In this document: piece by piece, positions 10,701 to 22,910 of the stretch | How the letters are laid out: the number at the start of each line of letters is the position of its first letter | Numbering within the stretch: position 1 is the first letter of the stretch | From: Niebla homalea | Taxonomy: Eukaryota > Ascomycota > Lecanoromycetes > Lecanorales > Ramalinaceae | Assembly: GCA_019925105.1 (NCBI GenBank) | Contig: JAHGAU010000002.1 | Coordinates: 434,001-498,000 of the forward strand | Direction: 5' to 3' | DNA length: 64,000 nt | Translations under genes and position numbers: made by a program | The notes under the pieces: model-generated | The model's database searches: none | Told to the model about the DNA's origin: nothing | Seen by the model: only the letters and a program-made list of their open reading frames with translations

Positions 10701-13700
10701 CACACCCATGGTCTTGGACACAAAAGGAAACGATCTCGAAGCTCTAACATTACATTCTATCACTTTGATCTCGTTGTCTTTCGCAATGAATTGGATATTG
10801 AATGGACCAGTGACATTGAGAGCGTCTCCAATCTTCCTTGTTGCATCTTCAATGCGGCGCACTGTCTCTGAGCTAAGATCTTGAGGAGGCAAGATGAGTG
10901 TGGCATCACCTGAATGCACTCCTGCATTCTCGACGTGCTCAGAAATGAAGTGGCCGACCATTTTCCCATTCAGAGCAACAGCATCCATTTCAATCTCTTT
11001 GGCATTCTCAATGTACTTTGTAATGACGACCGGATGCTCTCTTGAGACATCCGCTGCCTGCTTGAGGTAGCTTGCAAGCTCATGCTCAGAATAGGCTGTA
11101 TTCATTGCCGCGCCAGACAAAACATAGGATGGCCTAACGAGGACCGGATACGTCACCTTTCGACAAAACTCGACGGCATCAGCAAAATTGCTCAGCTCTT
11201 TCCACGAAGGTTGGTCGATGAACTTGTTGTCCAGCATGCGCGAGAATTTGTAACGGTTCTCGGCCTCGTCGATACGCTCGGGAGAGGTACCGAGGACCTT
11301 TACGTTCAGGCGGGACAGGGGCAGTGCAATGTTGTTAGGCGTTTGCCCACCCATTGAGATTATCACACCAGCCGAGTGCTCTAGCTGGTAGATGTCGAGA
11401 ACGGTTTCGAGGTTGATTGTCTCGAAGTAGAGTCTGTCCGCTTCATCGTAGTCGGTGCTTACGGTTTCTGGATTGTAGTTGACCATGACGGTCTTGAAGC
11501 CTTGTTCTCTGATTGTACGAATCGCCCTGACAGAGCACCAGTCAAATTCGACAGAGGAACCGATACGGTAGACGCCAGAGCCCAGCACCATGATCCCGTG
11601 GTCATTAAATGATACGTCGTGCTCGGTTGCATTATACGTAAAGTAGAGATAATTGGTGTACGCTGGAAATTCTGCTGCAACCGTATCAATCTGCTTGACA
11701 AACGGTGTGATGCCTGCTTCTCGACGTGCCTGGCGGACAGCGACTTCATTAGAGCTCCAGAACTTTGCGAGCTGACGGTCGGAAAATCCTAACTCTTTGG
11801 CCTGTCGAAATAGTCCTTTCGAGATCGTGTTAGTGTCGTAATTCAGCATTTGTTCTGCAAAGTCGCTCAGTCCCTTGAGTTTCCTTAGAAACCATTTGTC
11901 AATCTGCGTCATTTCCCATATCTTGTCCACTCCATAACCAGAATTCATTGCGTTTGCGATGGCGAAGAGTCTCTGGTCAGACGGCGTCTGTAGCTCGTTG
12001 TCAATTTCGATCTTCATGAGCGCCTCGGTGTCGTTGAAGCCGAGATTGTGGAAATCAATGGAACGAATAGCCTTTTGAATTGCCTCCTCAAAAGTCCTTC
12101 CGATGCTCATGACCTCTCCTACGCTTTTCATAGAGGAGTTTAGATGAGTAGAGACTCTGGTGAATTTTTTGAGGTCCCATCTTGGAATTTTGACCACAAC
12201 ATAGTCGAGTGATGGTTCGAAGCAGGCGCACGTCTTTTTTGTGACACTGTTGGAGATCTCATTCAAGGGAATGCCCAGACCCAGCTTAGCTGCAATGAAC
12301 GCTAAGGGGTAGCCTGTGGCTTTGGATGCCAAAGCCGAAGACCTAGAGAGACGTGCGTTGACCTCAATGATACAGTATTCTTTGGAGAAGGGATTGAGTG
12401 CATATTGAATATTGCATTCTCCTACCACTCCAAGGTGTCGTATCACGTTCACAGCCGTAGTCCGGAGCATGTTGTAATCCTCGTCAGAAAGCGTCTGCGA
12501 GGGCGCAACAACGATAGAGTCGCCGGTGTGAATCCCCAGAGGATCGAAATTTTCCATGTTGCAGACAGTAATGCAATTGTCCCTAGCGTCGCGGACCACC
12601 TCGTACTCAATTTCTTTCCATCCTTTCATGCTACGTTCGACAAGAACCTGTGGGCTAGCAGCAAAGGCTTTGTTGCAAAGCTCGAGAAGTTGCTGCTCGT
12701 TCTCCGCAAAGCCGCTCCCCAGTCCACCAAGAGCGTAAGCTGCACGGACAATGACAGGAAAGCCAATGCCCTTGACAGCTTCCATAGCTTCCTTGATTGA
12801 GCTTGCAGAAGCTGACTTGGCACATTTCTCACCTATGGATTCCATACTGCGCGCGAAAAGTTCACGGTCCTCAGTGGTGATAATTGTATCTATGGGGGTC
12901 CCCAGGACTTTGACACCTAGAGCAGAGAACTCATCCTTCATTTGGATTCCAACTTGAAGGGCAGTTTGGCCCCCGAAGGTGACGTAGATCGCGTCCGGTC
13001 GCTCGTACCTGATGATTTTACGCACCGAATCAGCCGTGACAGGGAGAAAGTAGACTTTGTCCGCAAGGCCTTTGGATGTCTGGATGGTAGCAATATTCGG
13101 ATTGATGAGAATGGTATAGATGCCTTCCTGCTTCAAAGCCTTGATTGCCTGGCTTCCAGAGTAGTCAAATTCACCTGCTTGGCCGATACTGAGTCCACCA
13201 CTTCCCAAAACGAGAACCTTTTTTGCTACAACTTTTGGACACTTCTTCTGATTGTCTTCCAACAAGCCTCCTGGAAGACTTACTGGTGTGCTAAGCGGTT
13301 TGCCATGTGCAACAAATTTCCTGACCGTGTCAATGAAGACATCGAACAGGAACTCGGTGTCGCGAGGGCCTGGCGTGCTCTCAGGATGAAATTGGACACT
13401 AAAATAGGGGAGTGATCTGTGTCTGATGCCTTCATTACTACCGTCATTGGCATTTATGAACAATTCTTCCCAGTCACTCGGCAGGCTTTCCGAGTCCACA
13501 GCATAGCCATGGTTCTGCGATGTGATGTAGCATTTTCCAGACGCCTTGTCCGTGCAAGGTATGTTGTGGCCTCTATTACCAAATTTCATTTTGGTTGTCT
13601 TGGCTCCTGCAGCCCGCGCGAGGAGTTGGTGACCTAGACAGATAGCAAAGATTGGTGTACGTGCTTCTGCAATTGCGGAAGAAATGTGCCCTATCGTCTC

Positions 13701-14579
13701 CCGGAGCATTGCGGGATCACCAGGACCATTGGAAATGAAGAGACCATCGTAGTCTTTGCCAGCCAGCTTTGGAAAGTCATAATTCCAGGGCACGACGAGG
13801 ACCTCGACACCTCTGGAGACAAGGCACCGCAGCTGGTTGAACTTTAGCCCCACATCCACACAGACTACCCTGATAGGTCGGCCTGAGGGATGAAGAAGTT
13901 TCACATCTGAAGCCGGCGAATACCGACGAGGTTCCTTGATCGATACTGACGTACTCGTCAGAGCTGAACAACACTAGCAAGCGAGTACTGGGGCGGCCTC
14001 ACCATCCCGTACGAGGTTCTGAGTATTGGGATCGGTCCAATTAACCGGCTCAAAAGAGGGTTCTAGATCGGGTTCATGGAGTCCGTTTACCCCGTTGCCA
14101 TTGACGATTCTTTGTTTCGGCGGCACGTGCGTTTCGATAGATAATCGGCCAAGCATACTACCTTGGTCCCTTATCCTTTTGGTGAGAGCTCGCGTATCCA
14201 CGCCGTACATGGCGGGAACGCTCTGCTCCTTGAGCCATGTGCCCAACGAAGAAGTTGCTAGATGATGTGAATAATTTTCTCCACAGTAAGAGGCGACAAT
14301 CAAGCCAGATACATGAATCTCTGCAGCTTCAAAATATGCTGGAAGGTCCTTCAGAAGACTGTCCCGTGCCTGTCGGGATGGAACGCCATAATTGCCAATT
14401 TCAGGAAATGTGATTACGAGGATTTGGCCGCGATAGGAAGGATCAGTGATGGACTCTGGGTAGCCCACCATGCCAGTCTGGAAGACCAGCTCTCCTGCAA
14501 TACTTCTTTCGGCGCCGAAGCTGATGCCTTGGAATTGATTGCCATCTTCCAATTCCAGAAGCATTCGCGACATTTTCAA
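7786..14579 (-). CDS. URA2: Multifunctional CPSase-ATCase of de novo pyrimidine synthesis
   Basis: Model: complement(join(7786..7842, 7920..13945, 14003..14579)), 2,219 residues. The protein makes carbamoyl phosphate from glutamine, bicarbonate and ATP, then carbamoyl aspartate, the first two steps of UMP synthesis. Order: glutamine amidotransferase (ICLGHQLL with Cys about 295; QFHPEST with His/Glu about 379/381), two ATP-grasp halves of CPSase, a dihydroorotase-like linker, and ATCase ([32 protein letters not shown]). The linker reads [13 protein letters not shown] where an active dihydroorotase has its HxH metal site, so it is inactive, as in other fungi. Intron 1 (13946-14002, 57 bp) rejoins LVRD to [11 protein letters not shown]. 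Intron 2 (7843-7919, 77 bp) rejoins AYFRQ to [18 protein letters not shown], the normal ATCase end. UTP feedback is known for the family. Confidence 0.96.
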
Positions 14580-14976
14580 GAAGATCTATACATCTAAGCA
14601 GTCTTTAGGATGAGAATATGTCAAGGAATGGCAGAACCGCTGATATTTCAATAGAGCTGTTTTGTCAATGAGACAGTCAAAGAGGCAAAGGGTAAAAGAC
14701 TTTCGCACCTTAACACTTTTGGACGATGTTAAAGGGCAACAGGCATGCTTTTCGTGGTCATCGCGTCGCCTCGCGTGTGCGGAGTTTTTTTCAACATTTG
14801 TGCAAGCAAGGCGAACTCTAAACTGGACCCTGTTCGAACACGTGATCATTTACCCCCACTCCTTTTCAAGCCTTGTATCTATTCTCCGTGTAAGCGCACT
14901 AATCGCTGTCCAAACTGATATTGTCTTTGGCAGCGCTCCCACAGTCGTTGAAATACAAAGATAGGGTATCATCTCA
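14580..14976. promoter_or_regulatory. Spacer between URA2 start and Dicer-like gene stop
   Basis: About 400 bp separate two minus-strand genes. It must hold the Dicer-like gene's terminator and the URA2 promoter and leader. No individual site is distinctive. Confidence 0.4.
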
Positions 14977-17900
14977 TCATATGGCACTACCGACCATGCC
15001 CATGCCAATACCTTGCCTACCGACCCACTTCCTCTTCTCCGATTCTCCCTCGGCACCACCCTCACAATCGCACCTGTATTGTGAACGGTATTCGAAGGGT
15101 GCCAGACCTTTCAACCCCCGTAGAGCATTTGCACTGGCCTTGATCTTCGCATATCGCCCGCTGCTCGCCTGCCCCTCGGCAACGACTGTATCGTGAATCA
15201 TGACAACAGCGATGGAAGGTCCAACAGCCCCAGGGATAGCAGATGGTAGCTCCTGCGCCATCAAACGGTAGTTCGAGCAGCCAAATGACATCCCAAGGAG
15301 ATTATGGAGATACGTAGTAGGATGATTGTTCGCAAAAGTATCATAGATCGACATGTCCTCAAAGAATGACCGGATGTTCTGCTCGAAGAACTTCTCAACC
15401 TCTTTGTAATTGAACTCCGAATCGACGAACACGGCGCCTATGTAGGACTCGACAATGTCGGATAACGCTTTAGGCGGCTGTTTGGTATTCGTCCAATAGT
15501 CCCGTGCGCCTTTACCTTCCTGTTCGGCTTCAGTGACTTCAGCAACATAGTCACGATTCTGCGCCTCAATCGTCGCGCTGTTTGATCTGAGATGCTTGTG
15601 GAAACCAAGCTTGACCGAGAGCGCTGCAAGAAATTTGTTCGAGACCATGGCCATTTTGTGTTCTGTGAGCCATTGAGGGTCTTTGTCTGGGTGGCGGAAG
15701 TAAAGAAATTTGATCGAGGCCATATCAAGCAACGAATCGCCAAGGAACTCTAATCGCTGATAGCAAGGTATCAATTCAGTGGCGAAGGGGTACGAAGGGT
15801 GTATGAATGCTGAGCGCAATAGCCTTGGATGCTTGAAGTGGTACCCAAGGCGACTCTCGAGCTGGCCAGCCAGGTCCCTTTGTGATGCCGTTGAATTTGC
15901 TAATTGATACTTTGGCTTTTGGTAGAGCGGATAGTAGTCTTTCCATGTAGCCACATCATGATCAGCATTCGCGACAAAGAGAGTCACTGCTTTGACAGCT
16001 TCATCCATGTTTCCCTGTTCACTGTGAGACAGCAAGGCTGCTCCAATCAATGCCTCACAGACATCGGCAACAGTTTTATCTGCTAATTTCTGTGTGTGGA
16101 CCTCATTTCCCTGTTTCGTGTGGCCTTTCCCTTCGAGAAGCTTTATACCTTCCGGGTACCAAGTTCTTCGTGAAAAAGCCATTGATCGAATGTATTTGTA
16201 TACTTTTCTCTCTAGGGCCGTTTTCAGGAGGTTCTTGTTGCAGATCATGAGCATCCGCTTGACGTGGTATTCAAATTCATTATTGTCCGGGCTTTGGGAG
16301 AAAAGAGAAATCGATGTTGCCATCTTGAGAAAGCAGTCACCGATGAATTCGAGGCGCTCATAGTTCTTGCCCATCCCTCGTTCGACGTGTACCTGCTCCA
16401 TTCGATGCTCTTCCGTATTGTCTGAGTCCTTTGTAAAGGCTTCAAGGGCAAGTTCCGGCGAGCACTTGACTCTCAGGACATCACACCCCTCTTGCGTGAT
16501 AAGGTAGGCTTCTATTCTTGTGATGGCCGAAGGGAAAATATAACACATGGTCACAGTTGATATGGGAAGAGAAGAGAAGCGCAACGGCTCAGGACAGATG
16601 TAGCTCCTGGTCTTGACCTTGGTGTCTTTCTCCGGGAAGTCTCCCAACCAATTTATGCGATGAAGCACTCGATGGGCTCGGATGACGGGTTGATCTGGGG
16701 ACCAGGTCGCCCGAGCTCTCGCCTTTGTAAACAGACTCACGCTGTAGTCAATAACAGAATTCATGTGCTTATGTTTTGCGGCGTCACCAGGGACCTTGTC
16801 CGTGGGCTTCATGCCAGGTTCTATCTCTTCGGTGAAAAACCGCCGACCGCCATCCCAGCGATCAACGACGTACTTATCGACGAGCTGACTGTGCGGGGTA
16901 TCGACGGTCCATGTCATCTCTTCGTTGGCAGCAACATATCCAATGGAGTCCCAATCTACAACGCCAGCAGTATGGTGTCCAGGATTCCGATGGCGCCAAT
17001 TCAGGAACACGGGTGCAATCCAATACGACATCTCAGCAATGTTGGCCTCAAAGGTCTTGTTGAAGATGTCCTTATAGATACGCAATGTGTACTGATTGAG
17101 ATCGTCGAGAGTTTCGTCGTCAATGTCCATTGGTCTCGAGAGGCTGTGGGTCAGAAGGTCTGACGACTTGTCAACCCGCAAATTGAGCAAAGTTGGTGGT
17201 AGGTTAGGTAGAGATGTTCTTGTCAGTAGGGCCAATGGCTGACACGGCCGACCAAGGTATTCTGGGTGCTCCAACTCCAGTATTGTCACGTATAGTCGGC
17301 TTGGACGCGTACCTCGAGTCTGCTCCCACACTGAGGGTTTGACTTTCATTTCGTAGGCGCTGGCCTTTGTGCTAGTTATTGCAAGATGCGCATTCCTCAT
17401 CTGAGGAAGCAATTTGTGATATGTCGGTATCAAGTTACTATCCAAGTGACCCATTCTGCGCAGGATACAGCAAGCCTCGAAGGCCGCTGATCGCTTGGCT
17501 ATCATTTTCCGACTAGCTGCCCGTCCCGATGCTGAATGCAGTGGAGAAGTCTCCGGCAGTATGACTTCACAGGTGAACTTCTTGTGCTCCACAGATACGT
17601 TGTAAGTGATCTGAGGCTGCACATCAGCATTGTGCGGCAGGCACCCAACGAAGTGGGCCAAAACTACCAAGCCGGAGTTGTAGGTCAGTGTAGCACCAGT
17701 CTCAGGGTCTTCGTATCTTCTGTAGCCACGTTCTTTGACCAAAGCAGTTTCGAGTTTGTAATTAGAGCCCTGCAATAGCCTATCTTCCGGGAGTGCTTCG
17801 CAGAATTTCCTCATCTTTGTTTCCCCCTGACGAACCTCATGCAAGATCTGTAAGTGAGAACCGTTGTCTTCTTCTACCATGTGAAGATATTTCGAGTTTC

Positions 17901-19849
17901 GATGACGGGCGCGACCTCTACTTTGGATATACTGAATAAGGGTAGTGTACAGATCGAATCTGATAATGAGGTTGCAGTCAGGGATGTCGAGGCCTTCTTC
18001 CGCTACAGATGTCGCGATCAAGCAATTGAGCTCTCCCTTTCGAAACTTTGTGAGCGTCAGGACTTGCTGTTTCACACTGAACTTGACGTCCCAAGCATCG
18101 CCTGATCTTGTTCCCATCAGTAAACCCAAACGTAGATGCGGTGTTGCAAGGCGTTTGAGAGTTTCATGGAGTAATCTTGCGGTATACCTCCGAGTAACAA
18201 ATATGATGCACCGAGCCTCTGTGGGTCTCTCATATGTCAGTTCAAGATATTGCTGGAGAAGCAAGACTTTCGGGCTGAGGCGGTTCTTCTCCTTGATCAG
18301 TGGCTCGAACGGCCATCTAGATACGGCGTCTTCGGCTTCACGTATCACCTTCAATTCAGCGTCGATCCTAGCCGCGGTCTTGTTCTCCTTGTTTGCAAGG
18401 AGTTCAGTCTTCGTTTCCAATTTTCGGGCTATGTCGTCCGCAAGCGCCATGACCCATAGATAATCTGCACACCAGCTTCCTAGCTCAGCAGTCGCCTCGC
18501 GCGCTTTCGACAGGATCTTGGAAAAGCCGTGGACGCCAGCGAAGTTCTTCTTCATGTGGATGCTCAAACCCGTGTAGTAGGGCCATTCTAGACGTCCGTA
18601 CGTGGCTACCTCCTCATTCGGTCGGCTTGTCACCATCTGCAATAGGGACAGGTCGGAAGCTGTGGTGATCTGGGAATGAAGCATAGCCTCGAGCTCCTTG
18701 GCGGCTCTGACAGGATCATCATTGACGTCTACAGGCGACGCTGTCATCCCAAAGATTTTCGGTCGCCACGAAGTCTTGTGAGGGATGTAGTAGTCTTTCA
18801 TGATTCTGGCGTATGCATGGTTCTTCTTGGCGTGATGAGCTTCATCAAAAATCAAGAGGTTGATGTCTTCCATTGAAATGAACGAATGCATCAGACACTG
18901 ATACAGAATCTCTGCGGTACAAACAATGACTCGATTCTCACGGAAGACTTTTAGCCAAGTCTCTCTTTCCCATAGATCGCAGCCCATTTCGCCGCAGAAG
19001 CGATCAATCTTCTGGTCTAGGTTGCATTCGAGAACGGCAAACTGCTGAAAGACCAGAGTGACGCAGTCGACCTTGCTCGCAATCAGCGCTCTGTGTTTCC
19101 AAGCAGATCTCTTGATGGTGAAAAAGGACTGCTTACGAGAAAGAATGCAATCCGTGGGCGTCCTCCATTCGCTCGGTGCTCGAGGTCTTGGTCGAGAATG
19201 TGCTTGAGTAGCAGTACGGCTATGAGTGTCTTGCCGGACCCTGCACCTACTGTTAGCTGGGTTAGACAAGATGCTTTATATGCATTTTGTGACGAACCCG
19301 TATCGAGCACAGCAATGGTATTCTGTTGCTTGGCTTTTTCGAACAATTCCATCTGATACTCTCGCGGATCGTTAACGATGACTTGGGATTCCTGTTTCTC
19401 CATCAAGGCTTTGATGGACAAATCCTCGTCATTGACGCCGGCTTCGGCAGCTTTGATCTCTTCCTTTGTGGTCTTTGCTGCTCGTTGGGATACACTATTC
19501 CATTACTTAGTAGGGCCCTCCATTAGGTATTGGAGATTTACTAATGGGCGAATATCAGCTCCTGCGCTCTCCGCTTCTCCTGTGTCGTATTGTTGCCAGG
19601 TATGACAGGTTCATCCTCCGATCCCGAATCGTCGAGAATCGGAGATCCTTCTCCATCTTCAACGCCCATCTTATCATCAATAACAGGCTCTGCGCCTTTG
19701 AGGTCAGTGGTCGCAAGGACACTGGGATTAGCGCTTTCGGCATGCAAGGGTTTGACGAGTATGCTTGGTGAAGGCCCATATTGTGCATCAGAGTCACTGT
19801 TAGGCTGCGAATGCTGGACGTGTCCTGAAAGTGTGGCTGCAGGTGCCAT
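14977..19849 (-). CDS. dcl1: Dicer-like endoribonuclease
   Basis: Model: complement(join(14977..19071, 19137..19240, 19298..19494, 19542..19849)), 1,567 residues. It cuts double-stranded RNA into small interfering RNAs. Order: acidic N-tail, DExD/H helicase with the P-loop LDTGSGKT (about 165) and DEAH box FDEAHHAKKN (about 279), helicase C (VAEEGLDIP, QSRGRARH), Dicer dimerisation domain, RNase IIIa (ERLEFIGD about 1107; DVCEALIGAALL about 1211), RNase IIIb (QRLEFLGDSLLD about 1307; LSDIVESYIGAV about 1412) and a dsRNA-binding region (about 1464-1534) ending in a CDC pair. Acidic catalytic residues are present in both RNase III domains. Introns are 47, 57 and 65 bp; the second splits the P-loop and the third joins AFFL to VDCVTLVFQQ. 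No clear PAZ domain is seen, as usual for fungal Dcl1. It is more like Dcl1 than Dcl2 by layout, which is inference. Confidence 0.93.
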
Positions 19850-20359
19850 GGCTTGTACAACGCAAAAAAGTCGAATTTTTACGTGTTTTAAAGTAAGAGA
19901 ATTAACATCAGATGGGATGGATCTAGGGTAAGAATCTGACACAAGACATTTAACAAAACAGTGTCAATAATGTAAGCTTGAGGGAAACGAGGTGCGATGG
20001 TTCAAATCATGTCAGCATAGATGCTGTGATCAAGGTGTCGAGATTCACATAAGGCGGGAATTGGTCCAGGTAAGGCAATTTTTTTTTGGCAGGTATTGGG
20101 ACAATCAAGCCAGACAAATGAAGCTACACCAATACTCCCAATAAAATTGTACTACTTGATTGGGTACACGTGTTGAAGTACATTGTGACCCGCGTATGAT
20201 CCATTGAAAGGGTTGAAGGCATTGCTGCCTCATTTGATGGCAGATCTGTATAGGAAAACACGCCGCCGGCCGGATTCCGCCCCTCTGACGTCGTTTCGAT
20301 GACCGGCAATTGGACAGACACGACATTCAAAGCACTTCTCGTCTGCACCATGACAGAGC
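19850..20359. promoter_or_regulatory. Divergent promoter region, Dicer-like gene and FAD synthase gene
   Basis: 510 bp between two start codons that face apart. It includes a run of T (near 20081) and GC-rich stretches near 20265. No specific motif is called. Confidence 0.45.
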
Positions 20360-21279
20360 ATGTCTTTTCCAGATCCAGCGCATAGCGATATCACGGACCA
20401 ATCCCAGCTCACCAATGGCAATGTCCACCCTCTCCGCACACTCTGTCAGAACCTACATCAGAAGATCGAATCCTTCCTGCAGGAAGACTTCCAGGAGGAG
20501 AGATTACGCTCCGTACAATCACAATGCCGTCATTCTTTATCGATAATACAGGAAGCTTTGGATAGATATCCGTGAGTAAGGAAAGCAACATCTTCGCCCT
20601 CCACTTCCAAACCCCCCCACCCCGCGACACCTCTCCAATGCTAAAAAGCACCCCCGCCCACCCCAACAGCCTTACCACCCTCTCCTTCTCCTACAACGGC
20701 GGCAAAGACTGCCTCGTCCTCCTACTCCTCTACCTCTCCCTCCTCTCCACGCACCCGCACCTGCCCCCGGAACTCCCAGCAATCCACATCCCGTCCCCGA
20801 ACCCCTTCCCCGCCGTCGACCGCTTCGTCACCGCCTCCTCCCGCCGCTACCACCTCGACCTGACCCACCAACCGCCCCCAGCCCCTGCAGCCCCGACCTC
20901 GATGAAATCCGCCTTTGCCGCCTACCTCTCCTCCCCGGCCGGCGCGCCCGTCCAGGCCATCTTCGTGGGCACCCGCCGCACGGACCCGCACGGCGCCCAC
21001 CTCGGCGCCTTCGACCTGACGGATCGCGGGTGGCCCGCGTTCATGCGGGTGCATCCCGTGCTGGAGTGGCGGTACGGGGACGTGTGGGCGTTTTTGCGCT
21101 GGATGGGCGAGGAGTGGTGTGAGCTTTATGATGAGGGGTATACGAGTCTGGGCGGGGTGGGGGATACGAAGAGGAATCCGCGGTTGCGGGTTGTGGATCC
21201 GGAGGCGGAAGGTGGGGAGAGGTGGTTGCCGGCGTGGCGGCTGGAGAGTGATGAGGCGGAGAGGGAGGGGAGGGAGTGA
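20360..21279 (+). CDS. FAD1: FAD synthase (FMN adenylyltransferase), PAPS-reductase fold
   Basis: Model: join(20360..20571, 20670..21279), 273 residues. It transfers AMP from ATP to FMN to make FAD. The family's PP-loop SFSYNGGKDCLVLLLLYL starts exon 2; later hallmarks are IFVGTRRTDPHGAHL and RVHPVLEWRYGDVWAFLR, then the YTSLGGVGDTKRNP loop. The 98-bp intron (GTGAGT...CAACAG) joins LDRYP to LTTLSFSYNGG. Length is normal for fungal Fad1. The first half of exon 2 uses almost only C-ending codons and the second half G- or T-ending codons, with the change near 21010. The gene converges with TAP42, whose stop is 195 bp away. Confidence 0.93.
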
Positions 21280-21473
21280 CTTCGGTTTTTTGGGGGGAGG
21301 GGGGAAGGAAGGAAAGGAAGAATACAGGGGGAAGGGGCTATACAAGGATACGGTCGAAGGATGCATGAAAAAAGTGGAGGCGGGCGCATCTGGCGGGCAT
21401 GTGACGACGCAACGGATGTATTCGGATTTCCATCGTGCATTTGGGCATAGGGTATCATCATCATGGACACACG

Positions 21474-22678
21474 TTAACCACGGTTCATGGTATTCCCACT
21501 CCCCTTCGCATTCGCCTCGGTGAACTCATCCCAGTCCCTCGCCTTCATGGTCTCCACGTCCGCCTGATCCATGTTATCCTCATCCACCACCGCAGCCCCA
21601 CCGCCCGACCCACCTCCACCATCCCCACTCGGAATCCCACCCCTCCTCCTCTCCTCATCCAAATACTCGTCAATAGTCATGGTTGGCAAGGAATGCCCAG
21701 GCCGGAACACCCCATCCTGCAGCCTCTGCCGACTATCCAGCAGCGTGAATGGCTGTAACGGTTTCCCGTCCTTGTTCAAGATCGGTCCCGCTTTGCCCTT
21801 GCGATAGAGATCCGACAGTGAGGGGTCCAGTCGATCCGAGTAGTGGTCTTCCCCGCCGCGCAGGCTGTTTCGCTCTCGGTAATCCGCCTCTTGCTCTTCT
21901 GGGCCCGCGGGTGGGGTGGGGGGCATCGAGGCCAGGATCTTGAATTCTCGGGCTATCATGTCGAGGGCTTGGAAGGTGTGGTGGGTGTTGAGCTCGATTT
22001 CGGCGAGGTAGAGGTCTCGCAGGGCGGAGTCGTCTTGCTCCAATGCTGTTGGATTTTGGGAGAGGTGCTTCAAATGAGTCAGGCGGGGGCTACCGTCAGA
22101 AAGTACAGGGGATGAGGGGACCTGACCTCAAGCTTCTGCTTCAATTGCTTCTCCTCCTTAAACCGCTTGATCTTGGTGTCCCTCCTCGTTGCTGCATCGT
22201 TGCTAAGCAGTAGGCAGAAATTGTCCCGGTCCTCTAGATATCTTTCGTATAGCTTGCTGTTGCTCTTGGAAAGTATTCGGTATGTGTCTAATAGCTGGAC
22301 GAATCTTTCATAGAACCCTTGCACTTGTCTGAGGAGATGCTTCCGATCGAGCGTGGTTTGCTTGAGTATGGTGTCGGCTTGGTAGTAATCGATAGAGAGA
22401 TACCTGCGAAGAACGTTGAGCTTGGTGTTTCATGATGTGTGAGAAGGTTTAGAGGCTCACTGGAGGTCAGTGGAGGGAATATCTTCTAAGATCTCGTTTG
22501 GGCTGAACAAAGAGATGCTATCTGCGATTTTGCGACATTGCTCGAGAGCTTCGATGGCGGAGCGGAGGTTCTCTTGATATTGCGGGTCAGTAGCTGAGGT
22601 GAACGTTTCGAGGCTGGATCTTTTGGACTTTGCGGTCGCGAAGCGACTGCTGAGGGATGTATCTTGCGGTTTGTCCAT
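21474..22678 (-). CDS. TAP42: TAP42-like regulatory protein of PP2A-type phosphatases
   Basis: Model: complement(join(21474..22067, 22127..22403, 22461..22678)), 362 residues. Tap42/alpha4 binds the catalytic subunits of PP2A-like phosphatases and works downstream of TOR; this is known for the family. The N-terminal helical repeat region runs over about residues 1-225 (GFYERFVQLLDTY, RDTKIKRFKEEKQLKQKLE). The C-terminal signature is PFTLLDSRQRLQDGVFRPGH, then a Gly-rich stretch and KARDWDEFTEANAKGSGNT at the end. Introns of 57 and 59 bp rejoin TDLQ to YLSIDYYQ and QKLE to HLSQNPTALE. The donor of the second intron is GTCAGG, weaker than the others, but the frame and the family match require it. 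Confidence 0.92.
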
Positions 22679-22910
22679 CTCTTATAAGCGCAAATAGTAA
22701 GCTGTCGTAGTCAGACAATTTTGACCAAAACGTATCTTTGGGGAGGGAGGGAGGCTGCGGAGAAGATTGCGGAGCTGCCCCGCCGTCTCTCGGCCCCCTT
22801 TCGCCCCTTTTTCGCTTCCTACTTCACTAACCTCATGTCCATAATCTGTTCTACACGTTAGCAGGAACATGATTGGTTTGATAGACTTCATTGTATGTGT
22901 TCTATATTGT

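Noticed and set aside
20722..21366. Minus-strand 214-codon frame opposite FAD1
   Set aside because: Pro/Arg/Gly-rich shadow of the extreme codon bias of FAD1.
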